Shown here one piece after another: positions 47,157 to 55,791 of a stretch of DNA of 60,180 nucleotides. A model generated the notes under the pieces. It ran no database searches. It saw only the letters and a program-made list of their open reading frames with translations, and had not been told where the DNA came from. This DNA comes from Ichthyobacteriaceae bacterium (GTDB taxonomy: Bacteria; Bacteroidota; Bacteroidia; Flavobacteriales; JADGDT01), in NCBI GenBank assembly GCA_016744755.1, contig JADGDT010000008.1:7254-67433 (forward strand), written 5' to 3'. Numbering within the stretch: the first letter of the stretch is position 1; every line of letters starts with the position of its first letter. The position numbers were made by a program, and so were the translations under genes.

Positions 47157-47183
47157 TAATAATAATAATAATAATAATAATAA
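47157..47183. repeat. (TAA)n microsatellite
   Basis: About nine uninterrupted TAA units run from just after the DUF4249 stop directly to the left end of repeat copy F. Confidence 0.85.
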
Positions 47184-47184
47184 T

Positions 47185-47452
47185 GGTTCTACCCTTAATG
47201 TTGTGGAATAATTGTCACCTTGAGCGTGGTTGGTGAGCGATGGTTACTGAGCGTGGTTGGTGAGCGATGGTTACTGAGCGTAGTCGAAGTAAGCCGAACC
47301 AGAGCCGAATGTGGCCTATTTAAATAGTTTACATTGTGTAATCACTGCTGCTATAGATTTTTCGACTACATTACCTTTATTTCATTAAGGTAATTCTGCT
47401 CAATATGACGAGTATTCTAAATTATAAGTTCCACACAAATAATGGTAGAACT
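47185..47452. repeat. Intergenic GGTTCTACC inverted-end element, copy F
   Basis: The left end is GGTTCTACCCTTAATGTTGT and the right end ACACAAATAATGGTAGAACT. The interior is very like copy E, including AGTTTACATTGTGTAATCAC and the ATTACCTT...AAGGTAAT hairpin. It has two tandem copies of a 26-base unit (GAGCGTGGTTGGTGAGCGAT plus GGTTACT). Short AT-rich words (ATAATAA) flank both ends, but low complexity prevents calling a target duplication. Confidence 0.75.
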
Positions 47453-47590
47453 ATAATAACAATAATAGGACAAGATTATTTACACCTCATATTTGTATTG
47501 TATTTTTTTATGCAAGAAAATAAGTAACCACATTGCATATTTAATTCATTATAAATAACTAAAACAATAGAATCACGTTACATTTTATTT

Positions 47591-47598
47591 TAAGTTTG
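47591..47598 (+). promoter_or_regulatory. -7 promoter box of the DUF5020-permease operon
   Basis: TAAGTTTG matches TAnnTTTG, 27 bases before the chosen ATG at 47626. An alternative TTG start at 47596 would lie inside the box. Confidence 0.5.
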
Positions 47599-47625
47599 CC
47601 AATCTTACTTAATAAAAACACAATT

Positions 47626-48330
47626 ATGAAAAATATTCCCTTATTACTAACTACTTTAGTAATTACACTACTATCATCTGTCAACGTGAAATCTCAAAAC
47701 CTACAACTACACTACGATTTTGGTGAAGGGCGTGATTTTGTAACCTCTACTTTCGAGTATGGAAAATTCACTGAGCAAAGTAGTACTTTCATGTTTTTAG
47801 ATATGGATTACTCGCGTACCGATGGTGCAGGATTGGCTTATTGGGAAATTAGTCACGATTTCAAGTTTAATTCTATTACCGAAGGTATAGGATTGCATAT
47901 TGAGTACAACGATGGTCTATTGTTTGGCGACAAGGAAATTCCAGCAATGGGATGGCCAATAAACAGAGCATACATACTTGGAGTTAGCTATCCTATAAAA
48001 ATTGGTGATTTTACTTTAAACACACATGTTAGTGCAAAATATTTCGAAGGTTATAGTCAGGCTTCTGTTGATGCTCAAGTTACTGTAGTTTGGTTTGAAA
48101 TGTATTTTGATGGAAAAATTACTTTCACAGGGTTTGCTGATATTTGGTCTCAAGACTTATTTAATAATGGCACAAAGTATGGAGTCTTTCTTTGCGAACC
48201 TCAACTTTGGTATAACATAAACAGTTCAATTTCTGTAGGTAGTGAAGTAGAATTAAGCAAGAATTTTGTGCCTGCTGATGGTGGCGATTTTAAAGCACGA
48301 CCAACAATAGCTGTAAAGTGGAATATCTAA
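47626..48330 (+). CDS. DUF5020 outer membrane protein (Tsx-like)
   Basis: The chosen ATG gives signal peptide MKNIPLLLTTLVITLLSSVNVKSQ. The mature protein starts NLQLHYDFGEGRDFVTSTFE and runs as amphipathic strands (FMFLDMDYSRTDGAGLAYWE, IGLHIEYNDG, TLNTHVSAKYF, KARPTIAVKWNI). This pattern matches DUF5020, which I recall as related to nucleoside-specific Tsx channels. It lies 28 bases before a purine permease on the same strand, which fits a nucleoside or purine role at the outer membrane. The substrate is inferred from context only. Confidence 0.85.
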   Translation: MKNIPLLLTTLVITLLSSVNVKSQNLQLHYDFGEGRDFVTSTFEYGKFTEQSSTFMFLDMDYSRTDGAGLAYWEISHDFKFNSITEGIGLHIEYNDGLLFGDKEIPAMGWPINRAYILGVSYPIKIGDFTLNTHVSAKYFEGYSQASVDAQVTVVWFEMYFDGKITFTGFADIWSQDLFNNGTKYGVFLCEPQLWYNINSSISVGSEVELSKNFVPADGGDFKARPTIAVKWNI

Positions 48331-48358
48331 AAACAATAACACATAATATAAAAATCAA

Positions 48359-49651
48359 ATGTTAAACAAATTCTTTGAAATAGAAAAGCGTAATTCTACC
48401 ATTAAAAAAGAAGTTATTGGTGGTACTACTACTTTTTTAACAATGGCATACATAATTTTTGTAAACCCAAGTATTTTGGGCGAAGCTGGAATGGATAAAG
48501 GTGCACTTATTAGTGTTACTATTATTGCTTCTATTATAGGTACTTTGCTAGCCGGTGTTTGGGCTAAAGTCCCTTACGCTATGGCACCAGGGATGGGACT
48601 AAATGCCTTTTTCACCTACACCCTTGTTATGGGTGCTGGTGTTACTTGGGAGGCAGCTTTAGGAGTTGTATTCTTATCAGGTGTAGTTTTTCTTGCATTA
48701 ACAATTACAGGTATACGCACAAAAATAGTTCACACTATTCCTCTATCACTTAGAATTGCAGTAGGAGCAGGAATTGGATTATTCATATCTTTTATTGGCT
48801 TTAAAAATATGGGATTAATTGTAGATAACCCAGCAACCTTAGTTGGACTTGGCAAATTTACTCCCTCCCTAATTATCGGTATAATTGGGTTACTAATAAC
48901 AGCTATTTTAGAAGTTAAAAAAGTGAAAGGTGGTATTTTCTACGGAATTATTATCACTACAATTATAGCTTTAGTTTCAGGACAAGTTAGTGCTCCAGAT
49001 ATAATAACATCTCTTCCTCCTTCAATTGAGCCATTACTTTTCAAACTAGATATAATATCAGCATTGAGCTATAGTTTAATTGGTGCTATTTTTTCTTTTA
49101 TGTTTGTCGATCTATTTGATTCTGTAGGAACAATTGTAGCATGTTCTTATGAAGCTGGTTTTGTTGATAAAAATGGAAAAGTACAGAATATAGATAGAAT
49201 TCTTGAAGCAGATGCCATTGCTACAGTTGCCGGGTCCTTGCTAGGTACAAGTACAACAACAACTTATATTGAATCTGCTGCAGGTATTGCCAACGGTGCT
49301 CGTACAGGTTTCGCATCTGTTATTACAGCCGGACTTTTCTTCTTGGCTTTATTCTTTGCTCCATTAATTGGAATTGTTCCCGCTTACGCAACTGCTCCAG
49401 CATTAATTATTGTTGGTGTTTACATGTTTAAGAATATTAAAGAAATTGATTTTAACGATTTCACAGAAGCTATCCCCGCTTTCCTTACAATAGTTCTAAT
49501 GCCGTTAACATTCAGTATCTCAATAGGTTTATCTTTTGGTTTTATTTCTTATGTTATATTAAAATTGGCTGTAGGAAAAGCTAGCAGTGTTTCAATGTTA
49601 ATGTGGGGCATTGCAGCATTGTCTGTTTTAAACCTATACTTATCGGTATAA
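48359..49651 (+). CDS. NCS2-family purine permease (AzgA/PbuG-like)
   Basis: A 430-residue inner membrane transporter with 12-14 hydrophobic spans. Family motifs are GGTTTFLTMAYIIFVNPSIL, YAMAPGMGLNAFFTYT, FVDLFDSVGTIVACSYEAGF, ADAIATVAGSLLGTSTTTTY and ESAAGIANGARTGFASV. These match the adenine/guanine/hypoxanthine H+ symporters (COG2252) rather than xanthine or uracil permeases. It probably works with the preceding DUF5020 barrel and with apt and other salvage enzymes. Confidence 0.93.
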   Translation: MLNKFFEIEKRNSTIKKEVIGGTTTFLTMAYIIFVNPSILGEAGMDKGALISVTIIASIIGTLLAGVWAKVPYAMAPGMGLNAFFTYTLVMGAGVTWEAALGVVFLSGVVFLALTITGIRTKIVHTIPLSLRIAVGAGIGLFISFIGFKNMGLIVDNPATLVGLGKFTPSLIIGIIGLLITAILEVKKVKGGIFYGIIITTIIALVSGQVSAPDIITSLPPSIEPLLFKLDIISALSYSLIGAIFSFMFVDLFDSVGTIVACSYEAGFVDKNGKVQNIDRILEADAIATVAGSLLGTSTTTTYIESAAGIANGARTGFASVITAGLFFLALFFAPLIGIVPAYATAPALIIVGVYMFKNIKEIDFNDFTEAIPAFLTIVLMPLTFSISIGLSFGFISYVILKLAVGKASSVSMLMWGIAALSVLNLYLSV

Positions 49652-49671
49652 AAAATTTAAAATCAATTTTA

Positions 49672-49895
49672 TAATACCAATTACATTTCTAAATACTCAT
49701 TTAAGCTTGAGGTGATTTTTGATTATACGAAATAAGCGAAGCGATTCATAAGTCCCAAAACATGAAAAATCACTAACGAATATTTATAAAAATTGAGTAT
49801 AGCCTTTGCTATGTGAATATTTTTCTAAAGAAGTAGAATTAAAAATAACAAAAAGAATATTGAGCATTTTGATGTGTAGTTGGTATAACTTACCA
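49672..49895. repeat. Nested inverted-repeat region after the permease gene
   Basis: The outer words ATACCAATTACAT and ATGTGTAGTTGGTAT are imperfect reverse complements at the two ends. An inner pair, GTGATTTTT / AAAAATCAC, flanks CGAAATAAGCGAAGCGATTCA, which is also found in copies C and D. It looks like another non-coding palindromic element. Confidence 0.5.
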
Positions 49896-49914
49896 ATAGC
49901 ATCAAATTAATTTT

Positions 49915-50040
49915 TGGTGCTACTCTTTTTGGGCGTGCCCTTCCCCCCAATAACTATCGGGGTAAGGTCAGGTCATCCGCTATATCTTTTTGTGAAAAAC
50001 AAAAAGGATGCCACTCCTACCCTTCACGCTAACAAAGCAA
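49915..50040. repeat. GC-richer dispersed Bacteroidota repeat (GGGCGTGCC...CACGCTAAC)
   Basis: It contains TTTTTGGGCGTGCCCTTCCC, ATAACTATCGGGGTAAGGTC, ATCCGCTATATCTTTTTGTG and AACAAAAAGGATGCC. From memory, this text recurs between genes in many Bacteroidota and is often mis-called as an ORF. GC content is well above the flanks, and internal TTTTTGT / ACAAAAA arms form a hairpin. Confidence 0.65.
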
Positions 50041-50084
50041 CTTATTCTCCAATTTCCATAATTATTCATATCTTAAATAAAATC

Positions 50085-50183
50085 ATGAAAACAATTAATG
50101 AAACATACATCAATCAAGAAAAATATTGCACTTTAGTACTTCATAAACAACAACCGTTAATTATTGAAATTGCATACTGTTAA
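50085..50183 (+). other. Possible 32-residue peptide or gene remnant
   Basis: An ATG-initiated frame reads MKTINETYINQEKYCTLVLH then KQQPLIIEIAYC and a stop. It has a normal-looking AT-rich leader. It could be a small gene or the N-terminal remnant of a larger one; no continuation was recognised. The rest of the gap up to 50379 holds only a promoter box at 50318. Confidence 0.25.
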
Positions 50184-50317
50184 AAGCGGAATGTAGTTTG
50201 ATTCAACAGAGGACTTATAAGATGGTTTACACTGTACTTCAACCGACCTTTAAACTCTAGACGTTTTTTGTTCTAGACCTTGTCAACAATTATAACAATT
50301 TACTACAATTAAAGTAC

Positions 50318-50325
50318 TATTTTTG
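50318..50325 (+). promoter_or_regulatory. -7 promoter box of the lipoprotein-AsmA pair
   Basis: TATTTTTG is a full TAnnTTTG match, 54 bases before the ATG at 50380. Confidence 0.45.
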
Positions 50326-50379
50326 ATTATTAGTATCTTAGTAAACATTTAATAATTTTAAACAATAAATTTATATTAT

Positions 50380-50745
50380 ATGAAACGATTATTACTAGTT
50401 AATTTAAGTCTTGTTTTAGTAGTACTTTTCACAACCTCTTGTGAAAAAGCAGAAGAAGAATTAAGTTTTGATCAGACATTAATTATTGGGAAATGGAAAA
50501 GTGGCACATTATTCGAAAGATATGACTCAGACAAATCAGGGGCGACTTGGGATACTGCCGATGATGTTACCGAAGCAGAAGGGCAGGAGTTTACTTGGAC
50601 TATCGAAATAGACCAATTAGAGCAAATTCATATTATTGAGAATGGTGGTCTAGTGCCAAAAGTATATACCCTTACAATATTAACTGCCTCTACATTAGCA
50701 TATGAAGACGATTTCGGAAGTGTAAAAACATTTAGTAAACAATAG
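50380..50745 (+). CDS. Small lipoprotein, lipocalin-like
   Basis: A 121-residue protein with a lipoprotein signal ending FTTSC (C21). The mature part starts with a LIIGKWKSG strand, as in lipocalin-like DUFs of Bacteroidota (GxW motif), followed by beta strands (FTWTIEIDQLEQIHII, YTLTILTASTLAYE). It is probably anchored in the outer or inner membrane on the periplasmic side. It ends 4 bases before the AsmA-like gene and is surely co-transcribed with it. Ligand unknown; the lipocalin call rests on the G-x-W start and overall length. Confidence 0.75.
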   Translation: MKRLLLVNLSLVLVVLFTTSCEKAEEELSFDQTLIIGKWKSGTLFERYDSDKSGATWDTADDVTEAEGQEFTWTIEIDQLEQIHIIENGGLVPKVYTLTILTASTLAYEDDFGSVKTFSKQ

Positions 50746-50749
50746 AAAA

Positions 50750-53700
50750 ATGCGAGTATTAAAAAAGATTGGGATAGGCTTATTAGGAATTCTTTCGGTA
50801 GTGTTATTAGGTACTACAATAGCTGTGTGGTATATTTTTACTCCAGAAAAATTAACTCCAATAGTTAATGAACAGGCAAACGAATATATAAGTTGCCAAA
50901 CGAATATTGAAAAAGTTGAACCAACCTTTTTTAGTACATTTCCATTTTTTGGGCTCGAGCTCACGAATGTTAGTTTAATAGAGGATACAAATCTAAATAA
51001 ACCGGATACACTTTTAAACTCGGCTAAATGTCTCGTGTCTTTTGATGTAATAGGCTTTCTATTAGATGATAATATCACACTTAAGACTTTTATTATTGAA
51101 GATGGAATGTTGAATTTTAAAATAGATGCCACCGGTCATTCTAATTTAGATATTCTTATAGATAATTCCGATTCTACAGATACGGATACCTCAGCATTCG
51201 CTTTTGGCAAAATTGATATTAAAAACGTGGAATTTAAGAATTTCAATGCTAAATATACCGATGAGTCAACCTTAACAAGAGCAGATATTGAAAACTTAAA
51301 TGCTAATATTGAAATTATATACGATAAGCAAAAGCAGTATATTAATTTGGATATGCAGTTAAAAAAGATGTTATATACAACTTCTGACTCAATGGCTCTT
51401 TATCTTGATGTTAATGATTGTGATATTAAAATTAACTCAAATGCAAAAGATGAAAATCTATTTAATTCTAACTTAAAGTTTATTTGTGAGTCTATGTCGG
51501 GTTCTATGGAAGGTGACACTCTTTTATCTAAGATAAAATTTGATACGTATATTCCTATCGATATAAACCTTGCCGAAAATTCTTATGATTTATCAAAGAT
51601 GAAGCTTATTGTAAACGATGAGCAAGAAATATCGCTAAGTGGTAATATAACTATGGAAGGTGATTCAATATATACAGACCTTAATTACGCTACCAATGCT
51701 ATGGATGTTGAGAAAGTGGTTGCACTAATCCCAAATGCTTATAAAGAGTATTTAGAAGGATTAACAGCCAAGGGTTTTGCTCAAATTTCAGGATCGGTAA
51801 AAGGTTTATATTATGATACATTAATGCCCCTTATGAATACAAATATTGAGTATGAAAAGGGTGAAATTAAATATGAAGACTATCCAAGAGTAAAAGATAT
51901 TAAACTATCTATGTCTACTATATTGGATATGAATAATACCCAGAGTTCGGGTGTAATAATAAATAGTAGTTATGCTAAAATAATGCGTAGTTCTGTTTCT
52001 CTAAAAGGAGATATTACTAATATTTTAAATATACCAGCCTACGATATTTATTCGGATGGTGATTTTAATTTAGATGATTTTAAACCCTATATTCCAAAAG
52101 ACCAGAATGTACTTATAAGAGGTATGCTTAAAGGAAATATTCATACCCAATTCTCGCAGTCCGATATAGATAATGAGGCTTATCACCGCATATATTTAAA
52201 GGGAAAATTTAGAACAAAGAATTTTTATGCAGTTTATGATGATAGTATGAAGGTAGATTTACCTTTTGCAGATATTAAATTATTATTGCCGACTAGTAGT
52301 AGAGTAAGTAAGGACCTTAAATTGGCCAATATAACAATTGCAGCACCAAATATGGATCTCGAAATGTATCCAACTATGAAAGCTGTTACCAAAGATCTTG
52401 AACTTTCTGTTGAAATTAACAATATGATTAAAGGAGTTTCTGCACCAATAACATATTGTGAATATAAAGTGAGTAATTTATATGCTACCTACGACACTCT
52501 AGCTGTTACAGCAAATAATGCTGATGGACATCTTAAATATGCTCCAGAGCTTAAAGAGAAGAAAGAAATAGCGATTATTAATTCTACAATTAATAGTCAA
52601 GACTTAAGTGTTTCAAGTAAGGATAATGTTATGTTTGACGCCAAAAAACTGTACGCCAAAACAAATGTTATTTATGACGAATCACAGTCAAATGTTATCG
52701 ACCAATGGAACCCAGAATTAGCAATCAGCTTTTCTGATGCCAATTATAATGTAAGCGAGCAACTAAAAGGCCAAATTACAGGCATGAAGTACACGCTTAC
52801 TCCTGATGATATGGAGATTGAGAAATTAGATTTAACAATTGCTGATTCTGACTATAAGCTTAGCGGTAAATTATCCAACATCTCAAACTACCTTAATGAT
52901 AAAGGCTTGCTTAAAGGGGACTTTGATTTAGTTTCTAAAAACACCAATATATATCAGTTGATGGACATTTTTGATGGCTTGGGAAGTGAAGATTCTACAA
53001 TTGCCACTATTGAGGCTGATAGCGCTGAGGATGATCCATTTATGGTGCCAATGGGTATTGAGTTTCACTTAAATACAAGTATAGATAAGACTATTGTAAA
53101 TCAGAATATAATCGAAAATATTAAAGGTGGACTTACCGTAAAAGATGGTACGCTTGTTCTAGATCAAATGGGTTTTACAAACAAAGCAGCTCATATGCAG
53201 TTAACGGCTATGTATAGATCCTCTAGAAAGAATCACCTTTTTACAGCTATAGATTTTCACCTCTTAAATATTGATATTGCAGAGCTTATTGAACTTATAC
53301 CTTCTGTTGATACATTGGTTCCAATGCTAAAATCATTTGAAGGACAAGGCGAATTTCATTTGGCAGGAGAGACCTATCTTAAGAGCGATTATTCTATTAA
53401 GGAATCTACCATTCGTGGAGCCGCAGCATTCGAGGGACAGCAACTTACAATTTTGGATACCGAAACTTTTGGCATGATTGCTAGAAAATTACAGTTTGAG
53501 AAAAAAACAGTAAATGTTATTGATAGCCTTAGTGTTGAAATGACGCTTTTTAAAGATGAGGTTGATCTATATCCATTTCTGATTGTAATGGACGATTATA
53601 AAGCTGTTATTTCGGGGCGCCATACAATGGATAATCGCTTTAAATATCATATTTCAGTAACTGAAACACCATTACCCATTAGGTTAGGGTTAGATATTGG

Positions 53701-53851
53701 TGGCACCATGGAAGAGTTAGATTATAAGGTTGTGCCTTGTAAGTATAAGCATCTTTACAACCCCAAAAAGCAAGGTGCATTAGAAGAGCGAACTTTACGT
53801 CTGAAAAAGCTGATTTCAGAATCGCTTAAAGAAAATGTAAAACCGATTTAA
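50750..53851 (+). CDS. AsmA-like envelope protein
   Basis: A 1033-residue protein with an N-terminal membrane anchor (about residues 7-30) followed by TPEKLTPIVNEQANEYI and FFSTFPFFGLELTNVSLIED, typical of the AsmA family start. The long periplasmic body is repetitive beta structure with LKTFIIEDGMLNFKID and AAFEGQQLTILDTETFGMIA. The C-terminal KYHISVTETPLPIRLGLDI region resembles the AsmA-like C-terminal domain. AsmA/TamB-like proteins form periplasmic bridges for phospholipids or help outer-membrane assembly. The upstream lipoprotein may be a partner. The length is usual for Bacteroidota members. Confidence 0.85.
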   Translation: MRVLKKIGIGLLGILSVVLLGTTIAVWYIFTPEKLTPIVNEQANEYISCQTNIEKVEPTFFSTFPFFGLELTNVSLIEDTNLNKPDTLLNSAKCLVSFDVIGFLLDDNITLKTFIIEDGMLNFKIDATGHSNLDILIDNSDSTDTDTSAFAFGKIDIKNVEFKNFNAKYTDESTLTRADIENLNANIEIIYDKQKQYINLDMQLKKMLYTTSDSMALYLDVNDCDIKINSNAKDENLFNSNLKFICESMSGSMEGDTLLSKIKFDTYIPIDINLAENSYDLSKMKLIVNDEQEISLSGNITMEGDSIYTDLNYATNAMDVEKVVALIPNAYKEYLEGLTAKGFAQISGSVKGLYYDTLMPLMNTNIEYEKGEIKYEDYPRVKDIKLSMSTILDMNNTQSSGVIINSSYAKIMRSSVSLKGDITNILNIPAYDIYSDGDFNLDDFKPYIPKDQNVLIRGMLKGNIHTQFSQSDIDNEAYHRIYLKGKFRTKNFYAVYDDSMKVDLPFADIKLLLPTSSRVSKDLKLANITIAAPNMDLEMYPTMKAVTKDLELSVEINNMIKGVSAPITYCEYKVSNLYATYDTLAVTANNADGHLKYAPELKEKKEIAIINSTINSQDLSVSSKDNVMFDAKKLYAKTNVIYDESQSNVIDQWNPELAISFSDANYNVSEQLKGQITGMKYTLTPDDMEIEKLDLTIADSDYKLSGKLSNISNYLNDKGLLKGDFDLVSKNTNIYQLMDIFDGLGSEDSTIATIEADSAEDDPFMVPMGIEFHLNTSIDKTIVNQNIIENIKGGLTVKDGTLVLDQMGFTNKAAHMQLTAMYRSSRKNHLFTAIDFHLLNIDIAELIELIPSVDTLVPMLKSFEGQGEFHLAGETYLKSDYSIKESTIRGAAAFEGQQLTILDTETFGMIARKLQFEKKTVNVIDSLSVEMTLFKDEVDLYPFLIVMDDYKAVISGRHTMDNRFKYHISVTETPLPIRLGLDIGGTMEELDYKVVPCKYKHLYNPKKQGALEERTLRLKKLISESLKENVKPI

Positions 53852-54137
53852 TAGAGTTTAGATGTATTTAACCAATTATGAATAATAGTGTATTATTACA
53901 ACAGTTTGATTTCGATATTGAAATATTTGGGGGGGAATAGATTTAAAGTAAATAAATTGATATAGAAAGGAAGTACAGTTGGCAATAATAATGATGAAGT
54001 AAAATATGCCCTAATTGAAGCAATAAACAGGTAATAAACCCAACCTTACCATAAACCTCGTAGAATCTCATATCTACTAGAGTTGGGCAAAAAAGATATA
54101 ACAAAATAGACTTACTCTACTAAGTCATTGATATAAT
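53852..54137. other. Gap after the AsmA-like gene
   Basis: Non-coding and AT-rich, with a G7 run near 53930. A decayed CTCGTAG/CTACTAG palindrome-like stretch lies near 54057-54085. No ORF or promoter was identified before the terminator at 54138. Confidence 0.4.
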
Positions 54138-54185
54138 TAGCCTTTAAATTTAGTACTAAGCACTAAATTTGAAGGCTATTTTTAT
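54138..54185 (+). terminator. Strong terminator between the AsmA-like and oxidoreductase genes
   Basis: A stem of about 17 bp with one mismatch, TAGCCTTTAAATTTAGT / ACTAAATTTGAAGGCTA, is followed by TTTTTA. It lies nearly 290 bases after the AsmA stop and just before the next gene. Confidence 0.8.
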
Positions 54186-54238
54186 TAAACTAAATCCCTT
54201 ATATTTATGAGATAATTCTACTCGTAAAAATTATTGTT

Positions 54239-55714
54239 ATGACAAAAGTTGGAATCATTGGTGCTGGTTTAGGAGGACTTACCTCAGGAGCTCTACTCGC
54301 TAAAGCAGGTTACAAAGTAACTATTCTAGAACAACACTACGCTGTTGGTGGTGCTGCTACTGCATTTAAACGCAAAGGCTACACCTGCGAAGTTGGTCTT
54401 CACGAAATGGATTCGCTTTACACCGATAAGAATAAAAAGAAAATATTTGAAACTCTAGGTATTTATGACAACATAGACTTTGTTCAAGTTCCTGAATTTT
54501 TCAGAACAAAAATGAAAAATCTTGATTTTGTAATGCCCGAGAATACTAAAGATGCCATTTCTGAATTGGTAAAAACATATCCTCAAAGCGAAAAAGAAAT
54601 CAAGAAGTATTTTACAACTATTGCCAATATCGCCAATGAGATGGGTGGAGTAATTAGAATGAAATGGTGGCAAAAAGCTTTATTTCCTTTTTTATATCCT
54701 AACATTTTTAAATATAGAGCAATGTCTACAAAAGATGCTCTTGATGGCATCATAAACAACGAGGAATTGAAAATGCTATTGAATAGCAACATTGGATATT
54801 ACCACGATTTTGTCGATACCTTTAGTTTCATCTACCATTCTTTAGGTCAGAATTCATACTTCACTGGTGGAGGTTGGTTTATAAAAGGAGGAAGTCAGCA
54901 ATTATCAAACTATCTATCAAAAGTAATTACCGACAATGGTGGCGAAGTAATAAAGAGTGCAAACGTTACAAAAATCTTCGAAAATAATGGACGAAAAATA
55001 ATTTCATACACACACAAGAAAACTGAAAAAGAAACTGAAGCCGATATAGTTATTTCCAACACATCGCCAATGCAGACATACAAATTGGCTAATGTTGATT
55101 TTGAACCTGTAAAAAAAGTTGTTGGAAATTCTCTTATCACTGTTTACATAGGATTTAAAAATAATGTTAAAAGTATTTACGGCACAAGACCCTACTCTAA
55201 TTTTTATTTTAAAGAAATAAATAGTGTAGACACTTATCACGAAAATTTAAGAAAAGACATTACAGAAAGGGGATTCATATTTGTAGATTACTCACAAATT
55301 GATTCTGACCTTACAACAGACGATAAATCATTTGGAGTATTCTGTTCTGTGGATTACTTAAAAGATTGGGAGAACTTATCGGACGAAGAATACAAAGCAA
55401 AAAAGAATAAACTTGCAGAAATATATTTCGATGAACTAGAAAAAGACTATCCAAATATTAGAGACCATGTAGAGTTCTTTGAAGTAGGAACTGCAAGAAC
55501 TATGAAACACTACCTAAAAACAGAAAATGGTACTGCCTACGGTTTTGCTCCTACTCCCGAACAGTTTCTAAAAAAGCCAATAGTAAAATCAGACTTGATT
55601 AATAACTTGTACTTTACAGGATCGTGGGTAATTGGTGGCGGTTTTTCTCCTGCAATTAACTCTGGAGGTTTATGCTACAAACATATTGTTAAGGACTTTC
55701 CTTTGGAAAAATAA
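54239..55714 (+). CDS. FAD-dependent oxidoreductase, CrtI/CrtISO-like
   Basis: A 491-residue flavoprotein. The N-terminal dinucleotide-binding motif is VGIIGAGLGGLTSGALLAKA, with E30-region LEQHYAVGGAATAF. The C-terminal FAD closure is NNLYFTGSWVIGGGFSPAIN, then SGGLCYKH. This is the phytoene desaturase / carotenoid isomerase / retinol saturase-like superfamily. No other carotenoid gene (crtB, crtY, crtZ) is near, so the substrate is open: carotenoid isomerisation or reduction of a lipid double bond are both possible. It is a single gene downstream of a terminator. Confidence 0.85.
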   Translation: MTKVGIIGAGLGGLTSGALLAKAGYKVTILEQHYAVGGAATAFKRKGYTCEVGLHEMDSLYTDKNKKKIFETLGIYDNIDFVQVPEFFRTKMKNLDFVMPENTKDAISELVKTYPQSEKEIKKYFTTIANIANEMGGVIRMKWWQKALFPFLYPNIFKYRAMSTKDALDGIINNEELKMLLNSNIGYYHDFVDTFSFIYHSLGQNSYFTGGGWFIKGGSQQLSNYLSKVITDNGGEVIKSANVTKIFENNGRKIISYTHKKTEKETEADIVISNTSPMQTYKLANVDFEPVKKVVGNSLITVYIGFKNNVKSIYGTRPYSNFYFKEINSVDTYHENLRKDITERGFIFVDYSQIDSDLTTDDKSFGVFCSVDYLKDWENLSDEEYKAKKNKLAEIYFDELEKDYPNIRDHVEFFEVGTARTMKHYLKTENGTAYGFAPTPEQFLKKPIVKSDLINNLYFTGSWVIGGGFSPAINSGGLCYKHIVKDFPLEK

Positions 55715-55719
55715 TACAT

Positions 55720-55782
55720 AAAAAAGAGACGCGAAGCATCCCCTTAAAAGAGACGCGAAGCATCGCGTCTCTACGGGGATTT
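55720..55782. repeat. AGAGACGCGAAGCAT palindromic repeat
   Basis: Two copies of AAGAGACGCGAAGCATC stand 33 bases apart. The second continues into CGCGTCTCT, so AGAGACGCGA / TCGCGTCTCT forms a near-perfect hairpin. This GAGACGCG...CGCGTCTC text is, from memory, common between genes in Bacteroidota. It could serve as a terminator-like structure between convergent genes. Confidence 0.7.
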
Positions 55783-55791
55783 ATAAAAATA

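Noticed and set aside
47596-47625. Upstream TTG start for the DUF5020 protein
   Set aside because: It overlaps the TAAGTTTG promoter box; the ATG at 47626 gives a normal signal peptide.
49914-50183. 89-codon plus-strand frame
   Set aside because: Its first two thirds translate a common non-coding Bacteroidota repeat. Only the last 32 codons were kept, as a weak candidate.
50695-51132. 145-codon minus-strand frame opposite the AsmA-like gene
   Set aside because: Antisense shadow; the opposite frame has clear family features and operon spacing.
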